From Prorocentrum cordatum (lineage: Eukaryota; Sar; Dinophyceae; Prorocentrales; Prorocentraceae), in assembly GCA_963575745.1 (NCBI GenBank), contig CAUYUJ010022508.1:58642-122641 (forward strand): a stretch of 64,000 bases of DNA. The letters run 5' to 3'. The stretch's first letter is position 1; each line of letters starts with the position of its first letter. This document shows positions 41,294 to 50,198 of the stretch, in pieces. The position numbers were made by a program, and so were the translations under genes. The notes beneath the pieces are model-generated. The model saw nothing but the letters and a program-made list of their open reading frames with translations, made no database searches and was not told where the DNA came from.

Positions 41294-44200
41294 ATGGCTC
41301 GTCGCGATCATCGTCGTCACGGTGAGCCTCTTCCACTTCCGGTCCCGCAGCCCTCCGGGTTCGTGGACCTGGCCGACGCGCCGAGGTACCTGGCCCTCCG
41401 TGCTGTACGTCGGCGTTGTCGCGAACACCGACTTCGGGAGGCCGTTCGCTCGGTCAACGACCTCTCCCGTGCTTCGGTCCACGGGTTCGGCAGCGTGCCA
41501 GCCCGTGGCTCCACCACGCCCGGCGAGCCCTCCGCCACGCAGGCCAGCTGCCTCGCTCACATGCGTCGCAACATCGGTCGGCACGGCCCACGGCCGCCTG
41601 GGCTCACACCTCGCGGAGCCCTTCAGGAGCTCCTCAAGTCCGACTCGCTGTATGCCGGGGCGCCCTCCAAAGTCGCGCCCTACAGTGAGGACAAGCTCAA
41701 GTTCTGGAAGTCGAAGATCGTCCCGAAGCGCGTCGAGGACATCTGCCCCGACTTCGTCGTCCGCGCCTTCGCCGACCCCGATCGGTACGTGCGGAAGCCG
41801 GATAGGGTCTTCTTGGCCGACGCGGAGGGGCTCGACCCCATCGTGCCCTACTGGGACCCCCACCTCGCTGGCTCGCGCGACGCGCGGGTCAGGTTTGTCC
41901 GACGCCTGGCGGACCGAGGCCTTGTCGGCTACCGTCGGCGTATTCGTGCTCGCGTGGGCTGCTTCTTCGTCGAGAAGAAGGGAGGGTTCATCAGGCTCGT
42001 GGTCGACGCCCGTGAGACGAATCGGACCCACTGGAGCCCACCGCACGCTGCCCTCGGGACCCCGGCCGCGCTGGCGGAGCAGGACTGGTCGGACGCTGCC
42101 CTGGGAGCCTCCGACGCGACCTCCGCGCCCGCCATCTACGGTGCCTCGCTCGACCTGGCCGACAGCTTCTACCAGTTCTGCTCGGACGCCCTCGCCGAGG
42201 ACTTCGGCATGGACTACCCCGAGTCCGCGTCGGTGTACGGGGCGACGCACGTCTGGGAGGACGGCCACCTCGTCCCCGTCGGCGCCGACGACTTGGTGTT
42301 CCCGACCTTCCGTGGCGTCGCCATGGGCTGGAGTTGGGCGCTGTGGGTCGTTCACTCGTCGGTCACTTCGTGGGTTGGCCACGCGCTCGCGGGCGGGCCT
42401 GCGAGCCTCGTCTTGGACCGACAGCCGCCGCGTCCGGCGGCCCCTGGCAGGCCCGCCGGCTCCGTCTACGTCGACAACGTGGGCATCCTGGGGCTCTCCG
42501 CCGCCGATGCCGCGGCGGGCCTGGCCAGCGTCATGGAGGAGCTCGACCGCCGGGGGATCGTGTACCACGAGGTCTGCGAGCCGTCCCTGGAGTTCGGTAT
42601 GGTGGGCGTGGTGTACGATGGCGTCCGTCGGACTCTGCGTCATTCCGACGAGCGCGCCTGGCGGCTTTACCTCGCCTGCCTGGAGCTGGAGCGCCCGGGC
42701 GTGCCCCGCGCCGCGTGGCAGGTGCGGGTCGTCCTCGGACACTTCATCCAGCACTGCCTTCTGCTGCGGCCGGCCATGTCCATCTTCAGGCACCTCTACA
42801 GGTACGTGGACGAGTGCCGGCTTGGGCCGCCTTCCGCTCTGCCGGGCCCCGCTCGGCAGGAGGTCCGCGTCTTCCGAGGGCTCATCTTCCAGGCAGTCGT
42901 CGATCTCGCCGCGCCCGTGTCGGACATCGTCCTCTGCTCCGACTCCTCCGAGGCGGGCTACGCCCTACATCGCCGGCGCTGCGACCCCGATGCGGTGCGC
43001 CGACTCGCGCGCCTTCGGGAGCGCTGGCGCTTCACGCCCGACGAGAAGCGGCCCGAGGCGTTGGAGGACGACACCTACACGCCCGGCTGGCTTCCTGGCG
43101 CTGGAGGGGTGCTCGGCGAGGGCGACCCCAGCTGCGGCATCGCGACCTGGGCCCCGCCGCCGAGGCGGGCCGACGAGCGCCCCCACGGCACCGTGCGGGC
43201 TCGGGTTGCACAGGCACCGCGGCGTGCGACCTTCGAGGACATCCCCAACGAGCTCGTGGCCCCAGAGGCCTGGTCGCTTGTCGTGGAGGGTGCCTGGAGG
43301 ACGCGAGCGCCCATCCACATCCTTGAGGCCCGGATCGCCCTCGCGGGGCTTCGGCACGCCTCCAGGAGCCTCGAGTGCCACGGGCGCCGCGTCCTCAGCC
43401 TCGGGGACAACATGGCCGAGGTGCTCTCGACCGAGAAGGGCCGCGCCGTTGACGTCGGCCTCGGCTCCGTGTGCAGGCGCAGCGCCGCCGTCCAGGTGGC
43501 CACCGGCATCCGCTGGCGGCGCCGATACCTTGACACGGGGAGGAACGTCAGCGATGGTGGTTCGCGCAAGGCCCTGCAGGGTGTGTACCGCCCTGGGCAG
43601 CGCCGCGTCGGGCCCGGCGCCGCCGTCGCCGGGGCCGCGGGACGGCCTGGTGCGGCTCCGCCCCCGCCGCCGCCGCTGGGACAGGCCGCTGGCGCTGCGG
43701 GCCCCGCTCGGGCTGCCGGCGCCTTGGCGCCGCCTGCCGTCGCGGGGGACCCAGCGCGCCGACGAGGGGGGGAGGATTCAGACCTCCGTCGTCACACCCC
43801 TCGGCCGCTCCCCCGCGACGGTCCGCCGCGGCACCCCAGGCGCGTGCCGGCCGCCCCGCGTGACGTGCTCCTTCGGCGAGGCCGGCAGGGGCCGCGTAAG
43901 CCCGCCTGGCTCGCGCCCCCGCCGGGCCTCTCGGCGCCCTCGGTGGTTTGGCCGAGGCGGCCGCGTCGCGGCCACCTTTTCGCGGGCGCGGGCTCCGCCC
44001 GCCGCCCGCCACCGCCTTGTCGTGGCTCGGCCGGCCGCTGGGGCCGGTGTGGGCCCAGGACGCAGCCAGTCCGAGTGGACGAAACGTCAGATCACGGCCT
44101 GTCTCTCCTCCCTCCTACTACGTCTACGTCCACTACGCCAGCCGCTGCGCGGGCTCCGCGACCCCGGGCTGCCTTGGAGGTCTTCTCGGGCTGCGGGCGC

Positions 44201-45097
44201 TGGACTGGTGCCCTGGCCCAGGCGGGCCTCGTCGTCGCGGCCCCCATGGACATCAAGCACGGGCCCTGGTGCGACCTCCTCAACCCGAAGGTCGAGTCCC
44301 GGGTGCGTTCCTGGATCACCTCTCGGGCTGTCTGGTTCGTCCATTTCGGCACCCCGTGCACCCCGTGGTCTATCTCTCGGCGAGGGGCTCGCGAGGTCTC
44401 CGCCATCAGGGCTGCCCGTCGGTGTGCTCACGTCACGGTGCGTCTCCTGGAGGTCTGCAGCCGCTACGGGATCCACTGGTCTCTGGAGAACCCTCAGTCC
44501 TCGGGCCTCTTCCGCTGGGCCCCGCTCCGGAAGTTCTTGGACCAGCACTCGCGCTCCTGGGCTACCTACCACTGCTGCCGGTTTGGGGCGCCCTACAAGA
44601 AGCCCACTACTGTCGTCTCAAGCCTGGGGGCCCTGCACGACATCGGCCTGCTCTGCGAGGGGGGCCACAGGCACGAGCACCTGTCTGGGAAGGTGCGCGT
44701 CCGTACGTCCAAGGGGGGGCTCAAGCATCAGTGGAAGACCACGTTGGCCGGCGCGTACCCTCCGGGCGTCTGCCACCTTGCCGCCAGCATCCTGGCGGCA
44801 GCGGCGCCGCGTGGCGCCAGGAGGCCAGATGGTGCTCCACTACTCGAGGAACGATGGCAGGCTGACCTCTGCCGGGCGGCGGGCTGCGACTTCGGCCCTC
44901 GGGCGCTCCCGTGCCCGGCCTGCCCCTCGCGCTGGGCCCCGCTCTGGAGGGCGGACGCCGAGCAGTGGGGCGGCGTCTGGGGGCCCTCGAGGCCCCCCGC
45001 TGGAGGACGCTCCGTCCGTGGGCCGCGGGCCAGTGCTCCGACGCCCCGCCGCTGCCGATGCCGCGCGGAGGCCTCGCGTCCGGCGGGAGCCCGCTGA
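41294..45097 (+). CDS. ORF2: reverse transcriptase-RNase H-C5 cytosine methyltransferase polyprotein
   Basis: 1267 codons. RT: CFFVEKKGGFIRLVVDARE (about 224-242), motif A SLDLADSFYQF with D287, motif B FRGVAMGWSWALWV, and motif C VYVDNVGIL with Y392-V-D-N395, where DIRS-type RTs usually have DD. RNase H: CSDSS (D550), ILEARIAL (E678), LGDNMAE (D705) and NVSDGGS (D754), all four acidic positions present. A Pro/Arg-rich linker of about 200 residues follows. Methyltransferase: ALEVFSGCGRWTGAL (from ~961, SAM-binding motif I), GTPCTPWS with catalytic-type C1022 (motif IV) and SLENPQSSG with E1065 (motif VI position). Together these copy RNA to DNA, remove RNA and may methylate the new DNA at cytosine. 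The 3' part overlaps ORF3 by 269 bp in another frame. Confidence 0.85.
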   Translation: MARRDHRRHGEPLPLPVPQPSGFVDLADAPRYLALRAVRRRCREHRLREAVRSVNDLSRASVHGFGSVPARGSTTPGEPSATQASCLAHMRRNIGRHGPRPPGLTPRGALQELLKSDSLYAGAPSKVAPYSEDKLKFWKSKIVPKRVEDICPDFVVRAFADPDRYVRKPDRVFLADAEGLDPIVPYWDPHLAGSRDARVRFVRRLADRGLVGYRRRIRARVGCFFVEKKGGFIRLVVDARETNRTHWSPPHAALGTPAALAEQDWSDAALGASDATSAPAIYGASLDLADSFYQFCSDALAEDFGMDYPESASVYGATHVWEDGHLVPVGADDLVFPTFRGVAMGWSWALWVVHSSVTSWVGHALAGGPASLVLDRQPPRPAAPGRPAGSVYVDNVGILGLSAADAAAGLASVMEELDRRGIVYHEVCEPSLEFGMVGVVYDGVRRTLRHSDERAWRLYLACLELERPGVPRAAWQVRVVLGHFIQHCLLLRPAMSIFRHLYRYVDECRLGPPSALPGPARQEVRVFRGLIFQAVVDLAAPVSDIVLCSDSSEAGYALHRRRCDPDAVRRLARLRERWRFTPDEKRPEALEDDTYTPGWLPGAGGVLGEGDPSCGIATWAPPPRRADERPHGTVRARVAQAPRRATFEDIPNELVAPEAWSLVVEGAWRTRAPIHILEARIALAGLRHASRSLECHGRRVLSLGDNMAEVLSTEKGRAVDVGLGSVCRRSAAVQVATGIRWRRRYLDTGRNVSDGGSRKALQGVYRPGQRRVGPGAAVAGAAGRPGAAPPPPPPLGQAAGAAGPARAAGALAPPAVAGDPARRRGGEDSDLRRHTPRPLPRDGPPRHPRRVPAAPRDVLLRRGRQGPRKPAWLAPPPGLSAPSVVWPRRPRRGHLFAGAGSARRPPPPCRGSAGRWGRCGPRTQPVRVDETSDHGLSLLPPTTSTSTTPAAARAPRPRAALEVFSGCGRWTGALAQAGLVVAAPMDIKHGPWCDLLNPKVESRVRSWITSRAVWFVHFGTPCTPWSISRRGAREVSAIRAARRCAHVTVRLLEVCSRYGIHWSLENPQSSGLFRWAPLRKFLDQHSRSWATYHCCRFGAPYKKPTTVVSSLGALHDIGLLCEGGHRHEHLSGKVRVRTSKGGLKHQWKTTLAGAYPPGVCHLAASILAAAAPRGARRPDGAPLLEERWQADLCRAAGCDFGPRALPCPACPSRWAPLWRADAEQWGGVWGPSRPPAGGRSVRGPRASAPTPRRCRCRAEASRPAGAR

Positions 45098-46082
45098 CTA
45101 CAACCCAGGCTTCCTCCGGCGCTCGAGGGTCACCGCCACGACCGCCGAGCGGTACCACGCCAGCCTGCACGAGTTCGCCGCGCAGATGGGCCTGGACCCG
45201 GCGCGCTGGACCGCCCGTGACCTCCCCGCCGTCGACGCCGCCCTCGACCGCTTCCTCGAGGAGCTCTTCGTTGCCGAACGGTCGCGGGGCGATGCTCGGT
45301 ATGCGCTCGCGGCTGTCGCCGACCATTTCAACGTCAGCCTCCGCCAGCCAGGGGTCCTCCCGCTCGCTCGCGCCGCCATGGCTGGCTGGGGCAAACTGGA
45401 GCCTGACTCGACTTCGGACCCCCTTCCATGGTCGGCCGCTGTGCTGATGGCGCACCACCTGTCGCGGACTGGCGTCGAGTCCGACCTCGAGGCTGCCCGC
45501 GGCCTCGTTGTGCAGTTCGACACCTACCTGCGGCCCTCGGAGCTGGTGCTCATGCCTCTGGTCGCCTGCTTCACGCCAGGCATGCACGCTGGCGTTCACT
45601 ACAACAAGTACGGGATGGTCGTCGCGCCGTCCAGTCAGGTGGCCGGCCAGCTCATCGGCATCCGCACCAGCAAGACTGGCGTGCAGGACGACACCGTCCT
45701 CTTTGACGATGCCAGTCGGCCTGGCGTAGTCGGCGCTTTTGCCGCGCTGGTCCGCCAGGCCCGCCGTGCCCGCTCGCAGACGCTGCTTCCTAGTCACACG
45801 TATGTCTCGTACAATAGAGTGCTGCAGCGGGCCGCCGAGGCCGTCGGCATCCCTTTCAAAGTCACGCCTCACCTCGCCAGACACGGAGGCCCCAGTGAGG
45901 ACTTCCTCCGCCGTGCCAGGTCGTTGCCCGAGATCCAGGCGCGTGGGCGCTGGGCCTCGTTCCGCAGCGTGCAGAGGTACGAGAAAGCCGGCCGCCTCCT
46001 CGCGGCCATCCGAAAGCTTCCGCCTGCTGTCCGGTCCGCAGCCTGCAAGGCCGAGGCTCGCGGTCTTTCTTTTCTAGCGTGA
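44829..46082 (+). CDS. ORF3: tyrosine recombinase
   Basis: 418 codons from the ATG at 44829; the frame is open much further upstream (to 40086) only because the GC-rich DNA lacks stops there. From about 45090 the protein reads as a tyrosine recombinase. It has a helical core-binding part (TTAERYHASLHEFAAQMG), catalytic R235 (TYLRPSEL), H348-x-x-R351 (HLARHGG) and nucleophile Y384 (VQRYEKAG). The second His/Trp position is filled by Trp in GRWASF. This enzyme would integrate a circular DNA intermediate and replaces the DDE integrase of LTR elements. It overlaps ORF2 by 269 bp, so expression may need reinitiation or frameshifting. Confidence 0.9.
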   Translation: MVLHYSRNDGRLTSAGRRAATSALGRSRARPAPRAGPRSGGRTPSSGAASGGPRGPPLEDAPSVGRGPVLRRPAAADAARRPRVRREPADYNPGFLRRSRVTATTAERYHASLHEFAAQMGLDPARWTARDLPAVDAALDRFLEELFVAERSRGDARYALAAVADHFNVSLRQPGVLPLARAAMAGWGKLEPDSTSDPLPWSAAVLMAHHLSRTGVESDLEAARGLVVQFDTYLRPSELVLMPLVACFTPGMHAGVHYNKYGMVVAPSSQVAGQLIGIRTSKTGVQDDTVLFDDASRPGVVGAFAALVRQARRARSQTLLPSHTYVSYNRVLQRAAEAVGIPFKVTPHLARHGGPSEDFLRRARSLPEIQARGRWASFRSVQRYEKAGRLLAAIRKLPPAVRSAACKAEARGLSFLA

Positions 46083-46172
46083 GTAACTTTTCATTGAATC
46101 GTTTCTTTGCGGCCGTGGGCCAGTGGAGTGTTATGGGAATTTCTCCCCAGCTGCTCTCCAGACTGTGATACG
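46083..46172. other. 3' non-coding gap of the YR element
   Basis: Ninety bases between the ORF3 stop and repeat B1. It is T-rich at its start ('AACTTTTCATTGAATCG'); no motif recognised. Confidence 0.5.
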
Positions 46173-46402
46173 GGACTTGGTTGGCCGCCGCCTTTTCGGC
46201 CCTGGCGATCCTGGACCTCAGTCGCCGGTGGCCCCTCGGAGCGGCTAGCCTCTCTCTCTCACAAGTCGCCAGCGACGTGGTCGCCTGGAGAGTGGAAAAT
46301 ACATCGTCCAGGTGCGACGGGCCGTGGCCCGACCGTTCCCCTCTCGCCCTGTCGATCTCTCCATGGCGGCCTCTCTGGTGGGGGCGTTATACAAGTCAAC
46401 AT
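46173..46402 (+). repeat. Split direct repeat B1
   Basis: 230 bp from GGACTTGGTTGG to AAGTCAACAT, identical by eye to B2. Its last bases (CAT) are shared with the start of A2. Confidence 0.9.
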
Positions 46403-46502
46403 TGTACGTGCTCGCGCGCTATGTGTTGTCCAGCGGGCCCTCCCCACCGTGTGCCGTACCAGGATACGGCTGAACAGAACTCTCCTCAGCCCCTGTTTGC
46501 TC
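46400..46502 (+). repeat. Split direct repeat A2
   Basis: 103-bp copy of A1, nested between B1 and B2. In elements of this type this internal pair is thought to template the ends during reverse transcription through a circle. Confidence 0.9.
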
Positions 46503-46559
46503 CCCGCCCGCGTGCCACCCTTTGCACATAGGTACTGAATGTTCTGTTAATGAGCTGCT

Positions 46560-46789
46560 GGACTTGGTTGGCCGCCGCCTTTTCGGCCCTGGCGATCCTG
46601 GACCTCAGTCGCCGGTGGCCCCTCGGAGCGGCTAGCCTCTCTCTCTCACAAGTCGCCAGCGACGTGGTCGCCTGGAGAGTGGAAAATACATCGTCCAGGT
46701 GCGACGGGCCGTGGCCCGACCGTTCCCCTCTCGCCCTGTCGATCTCTCCATGGCGGCCTCTCTGGTGGGGGCGTTATACAAGTCAACAT
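46560..46789 (+). repeat. Split direct repeat B2, right end of element
   Basis: 230-bp copy of B1. The element ends at 46789 (AACAT), and CAT-repeat DNA (AATCATCATC) resumes at once. A 57-bp gap separates it from A2. Confidence 0.9.
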
Positions 46790-47228
46790 AATCATCATCA
46801 TCAGCACCAGCATCATCATCATCAACGTCATCATCATCATCATCCTTATCCTCATCCTCATCCTCATCCTCATTCTCATCATCACCATCAACATCATCAT
46901 CATCATAATCATCATCATCAGCACCAGCATCATCATCATCATCATCAACGTCATCATCATCATCATCCTTATCCTCATCCTCATCCTCATCCTCATCCTC
47001 ATCATCATCATCATCAACATCATCATCATCATCATGCTCATCATCCTCATCATCCTCATCATCGTCATCAGCATCGTCCTCATCATCAGCATCATCGTCT
47101 TCATCATCATCATCATCACCAGCACCATAATCATCATCCTCATCATCACTATCATCATCATCATCACCTCATCATAGACATCATCATCATTATCATCATC
47201 ATCCTCATCCTCATCCTCAACCTCACCC

Positions 47229-47259
<31 letters not shown>

Positions 47260-47437
47260 CATCATCATTATCAGCATCATCCTCATCCTCATCATCATTC
47301 TTATCGTCATCATCAGCATCATCACCATCGTCACCAGCGTCATCATCATCGTCATCATCAACATCATCATCATCATCATCACCAGCACCACCATCAACAT
47401 CATCATCACCACCATCATCATCATAATAATTTTAGTG

Positions 47438-47510
<73 letters not shown>

Positions 47511-47513
47511 CCC
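46790..47513. repeat. (CAT)n-rich array, right flank of the YR retroelement
   Basis: Imperfect (CAT)n with a higher-order period of about 115-120 bp (word 'TCAGCACCAGCATC' at 46801 and ~46918). It ends in a purer run at 47437-47510. Poly-His, poly-Met and poly-Ile frames are artefacts. Confidence 0.9.
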
Positions 47514-48515
47514 TCACGAGGATCGTGGCCCCATAAAAGCTCCACCGAAGGCGCCAAAAACAAAGTGCGCATGGCAGCCTCGGGCCATGTCGGCACAGCC
47601 CTCACGAGGATCGAGGCCCCATAGGAGCTCTACCGAAGGCGCCAGTAGCAAAGTGCGCATGGCGGCCTCGGGACATTTCGGCACACCCCTCACGAGGACC
47701 GTGGCCCCATAGGAGCTCCGCCGAAGGCGCCGCCAGTAGCAAAGTGCGCATGGCGGCCTCGGGCCATTTCGGCACACCCCTCACGAGGATCGTGGCCCCA
47801 TAGGAGCCCCACCGAAGGCCCCAGTAGCAAAGTGCGCATGGCGGCCTCGGGCCATTTCGGCACACCCCTCACGAGGATCGGGGCCCCATAGGAGCTCCAC
47901 CGAAGGCGCCAGTAGCAAAGTGCGCATGGCGGCCTCGGGCCTTTTCGGCACACCCCTCACGAAGATCGTGGCCACAGAGGAGCTCCACCGAAGGCGCCAG
48001 TAGCAAAGTGCGCATGGCGGCCTCGGGACATTTCGGCACACCCCTCACGAGGACCGTGGCCCCATAGGAGCTCCGCCGAAGGCGCCGCCAGTAGCAAAGT
48101 GCGCATGGCGGCCTCGGGCCATTTCGGCACACCCCTCACACGTTTCGTGGCCCCTTGGGGAGCCCCACCGAAGGCGCCAGTAGCAAAGTGCGCATGGCGG
48201 CCTCGGGCCATTTCGGCACACCCTTCACGAGGATCGTGGCCCCATAGGAGCTCCGCCGAAGGCGCCAGTAGCAAAGTGCGCATGGCGGCCTCGGGCCATT
48301 TCGGCACACCCCTCACGAGGATCGTGGCCCCATGGGAGCTCCGCCGAAGGCGCCAGTAGCAGAGTGCGCATGGCGGCCTCGGGCCATTTCGGCACACCCC
48401 TCACGAGGATCGTGGCCCCATAGGGGGCTCCACCGAAGGCCCCCAGTGGCAGGGTTCCCATGGCGGCCCCGGGCCATCTCGGCACACCCCTCACGAGGAT
48501 CGTGGCCCCAAGGTT
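47514..48515. repeat. 88-bp satellite, about 11 copies
   Basis: Units with 'CCCTCACGAGGATCGTGGCC', 'AGGAGCTCCACCGAAGGCGC' and 'AAAGTGCGCATGGCGGCCTC' repeat every 88 bp (for example near 47511, 47599, 47687). It is a clear relative of the 90-bp satellite at 37868-38930. Open minus-strand frames of 86-146 codons step by 88 bp and reflect the repeat. Confidence 0.9.
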
Positions 48516-48984
48516 GTGATGCTTCAACAACCGCGCTTAGGCGTCGTACTCCGCCTTGTCGACGTGCAACGCCATCTCCACCCTCATGGCTCTCAAAGCC
48601 CTCTCCTGCTTCTGCTCCTCGGTCAGAGGGACGCCGTCCTTGTCGTCGTTGGCGCCCGCGAAGACGGCCACGAAAGTGTTCCTGAGCATGTCGGGCTCCG
48701 GCGGGAAGCCGTGGCCACATAGGGAGCGCGGGCGAAGATGGTATGCACACTTGCGGTAGTCACAGCTTCATATGGTTGAGTCCTTCGCCAGGCTAATTTT
48801 TCCCAACCATCCTGTGGTGTTGGGTCCTCGTTTTGAAGAGACGGTGCCCCGCGTCCCCTTCACACCCATTTCGGGACACCCCTCACACGCTGCGTGGCCT
48901 CATAGGGAGCTCCACCGAGGGCTCCAGCGCTGCCGTCCGCATGCGTCCCGCACACCCAATTCGGCACGCCCCTCACACGTTTCG
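48516..48984. repeat. Satellite remnant with leader copy
   Basis: 48516-48760 is unassigned apart from a satellite half-unit. The ~90-bp leader recurs at 48765-48860, followed by 1.5 diverged 90-bp units up to 48984. Confidence 0.65.
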
Positions 48985-49052
48985 TGATTATTCTTATTCT
49001 TATTTTTATTCTTATTCTTCTTCTTATTATTATTATTATTATTATTCTTATT
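48985..49052. repeat. TTATTC microsatellite
   Basis: Imperfect (TTATTC)n and (ATT)n; the left neighbour of the first TIR-bounded block. Confidence 0.85.
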
Positions 49053-49187
49053 ACCTAACAGCGAAGACTGGTAGGTTTCTAGTGGTGTCAAAAGAGGTCA
49101 CAGATCACTCCACAGGGGGGTCCGGGCAGGTGTTGGGAGTTGCCGGGCGGCAGGGGGCCCCGCTCGTTTTTCACCAACAGTCACACA

Positions 49188-49600
49188 CTTCGTGCTCTTC
49201 GAGTTCCCAGAACTCCATTCCCAGGCCACATTCTGGAGGGCCGGATGCAACAGTCACACACTTCGTGCTCTTCGAGTTCCCAGAACTCCATTCCCGGGCC
49301 ACATTCTGGAGGGCCGGATGCAACAGTCACACACTTCGTGCTCTTCGAGTTCCCAGAACTCCATTCCCGGGCCACATTTTGGATGCCCGGAGCCAACTGT
49401 AGGCCACTTCGTGCTCTTCGATTTCCCAGAACTCCATTCCCGGGCCACATTTTGAATGCCCGGAGCCAACAGTAGGCCACTTCGTGCTCTTCGAGTGCCC
49501 AGAACTCCATTCCTGGGCCACATTTTGAATGCCCGGAGCCAACTGTAGGCCACTTCGTGCTCTTCGAGTTCCCAGAACTTTATTCCCGGGCTGCATTTTG
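49188..49600. repeat. 73-bp tandem repeat, six copies
   Basis: CTTCGTGCTCTTCGAGTTCC starts at 49188, 49261, 49334, 49407, 49480 and 49553, exactly 73 bp apart. Confidence 0.9.
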
Positions 49601-49609
49601 ATGCTGATG

Positions 49610-50055
49610 CGGAGGCTGAGAATGGTGATGCTGATGCTGAGGCTGAGGCTGAGGCAGGCAGGCTGAGGCTGATGAGGCTGAGGCAGGCTGAGGCTGAGGC
49701 CGAGGCTGAAGGCAGGCTGAGGCAGACGCTGAGGCAGGCTGAGGCTGAGGCAGGCTGAGGCTGAGGCTGAGGCTGAGGCAGGCTGATGCTGAGGCAGGCT
49801 GAGGCTGAGGCTGAGGCTGAAGGCAGACTGAGGCTGAGGCAGGCTGAGGCAGACGCTGAGGCAGGCTGATGCTGAGGCAGGCTGAGGCTGAGGCTGAGGC
49901 TGGCTGAGGCGGATGCAGGCTGATGCTGAGGCAGGCTGAGGCACAGAGGCTGAGGCTGAAGGCAGACTGAGGCTGAGGCTGAAGCAGGCTGAGGCTGAGG
50001 CTGAGGCAGGCTGAGGCTGAGGCTGAGGCAGGCTGATACTGAGGCAGGCTGAGGC
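49610..50055. repeat. GAGGCT minisatellite
   Basis: Imperfect hexanucleotide array (GAGGCT, GCAGGCT), about 440 bp. Confidence 0.9.
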
Positions 50056-50198
50056 TGTGACTGCGACTGCCGCTGCCACTGCGACTGTCATCGCGAATGC
50101 GACTGCGACTGCGAGAACAGCAGAACTCTACAACTGGATTCTCATCTGAATCTTAAGGGGAATGCTTCCATATATGCTTCTACACATCGCTGTTAGGT

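Larger units (their letters stand above)
39480..46789 (+). mobile_element. Complete tyrosine-recombinase retroelement (Ngaro/PAT-like) with a cytosine methyltransferase
   Basis: Terminal structure is A1 (39480-39582), coding region, B1 (46173-46402), A2 (46400-46502), B2 (46560-46789). Such split direct repeats are the hallmark of the Ngaro/PAT branch of DIRS-like elements. By eye A1 equals A2 and B1 equals B2, which suggests recent insertion. Four ORFs follow in order: ORF0 (Cys-rich, membrane segment), ORF1 (gag-like), ORF2 (RT, RNase H, C5-methyltransferase) and ORF3 (tyrosine recombinase). No frame-breaking stop is seen in any of them. No target duplication is expected or visible. The empty site rebuilt by eye would be ordinary CAT-repeat DNA. 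Confidence 0.9.
49053..50198. mobile_element. TIR-bounded block, copy 1 (possible non-autonomous transposon)
   Basis: Begins ACCTAACAGCGA and ends with the reverse complement TCGCTGTTAGGT, a 12-bp perfect terminal inverted repeat. Inside are six units of a 73-bp repeat (49188-49600), a GAGGCT minisatellite (49610-50055) and a unique 130-bp tail ('CTACAACTGGATTCTCATCTG'). It has no coding capacity. Copy 2 lies at 51896-52768. No target-site duplication is clear, and both copies share about 11 bp right of the inverted repeat (TGCTTTGCCG), so a segmental duplication is an alternative. Confidence 0.5.

Noticed and set aside
41249-42793. 514-codon minus-strand open frame
   Set aside because: Antisense shadow of the RT part of ORF2, with no domain of its own.
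40086-45090. 1998-codon plus-strand open frame as one giant protein
   Set aside because: Only the part after about 44829 has a domain (tyrosine recombinase). The rest overlaps ORF1 and ORF2 out of frame and is Arg/Pro/Ser-rich, as expected from GC-rich DNA.
47514-48510. CRISPR-like array (88-bp period)
   Set aside because: Units are homogeneous along their whole length with no unique spacers, and the genome is eukaryotic.
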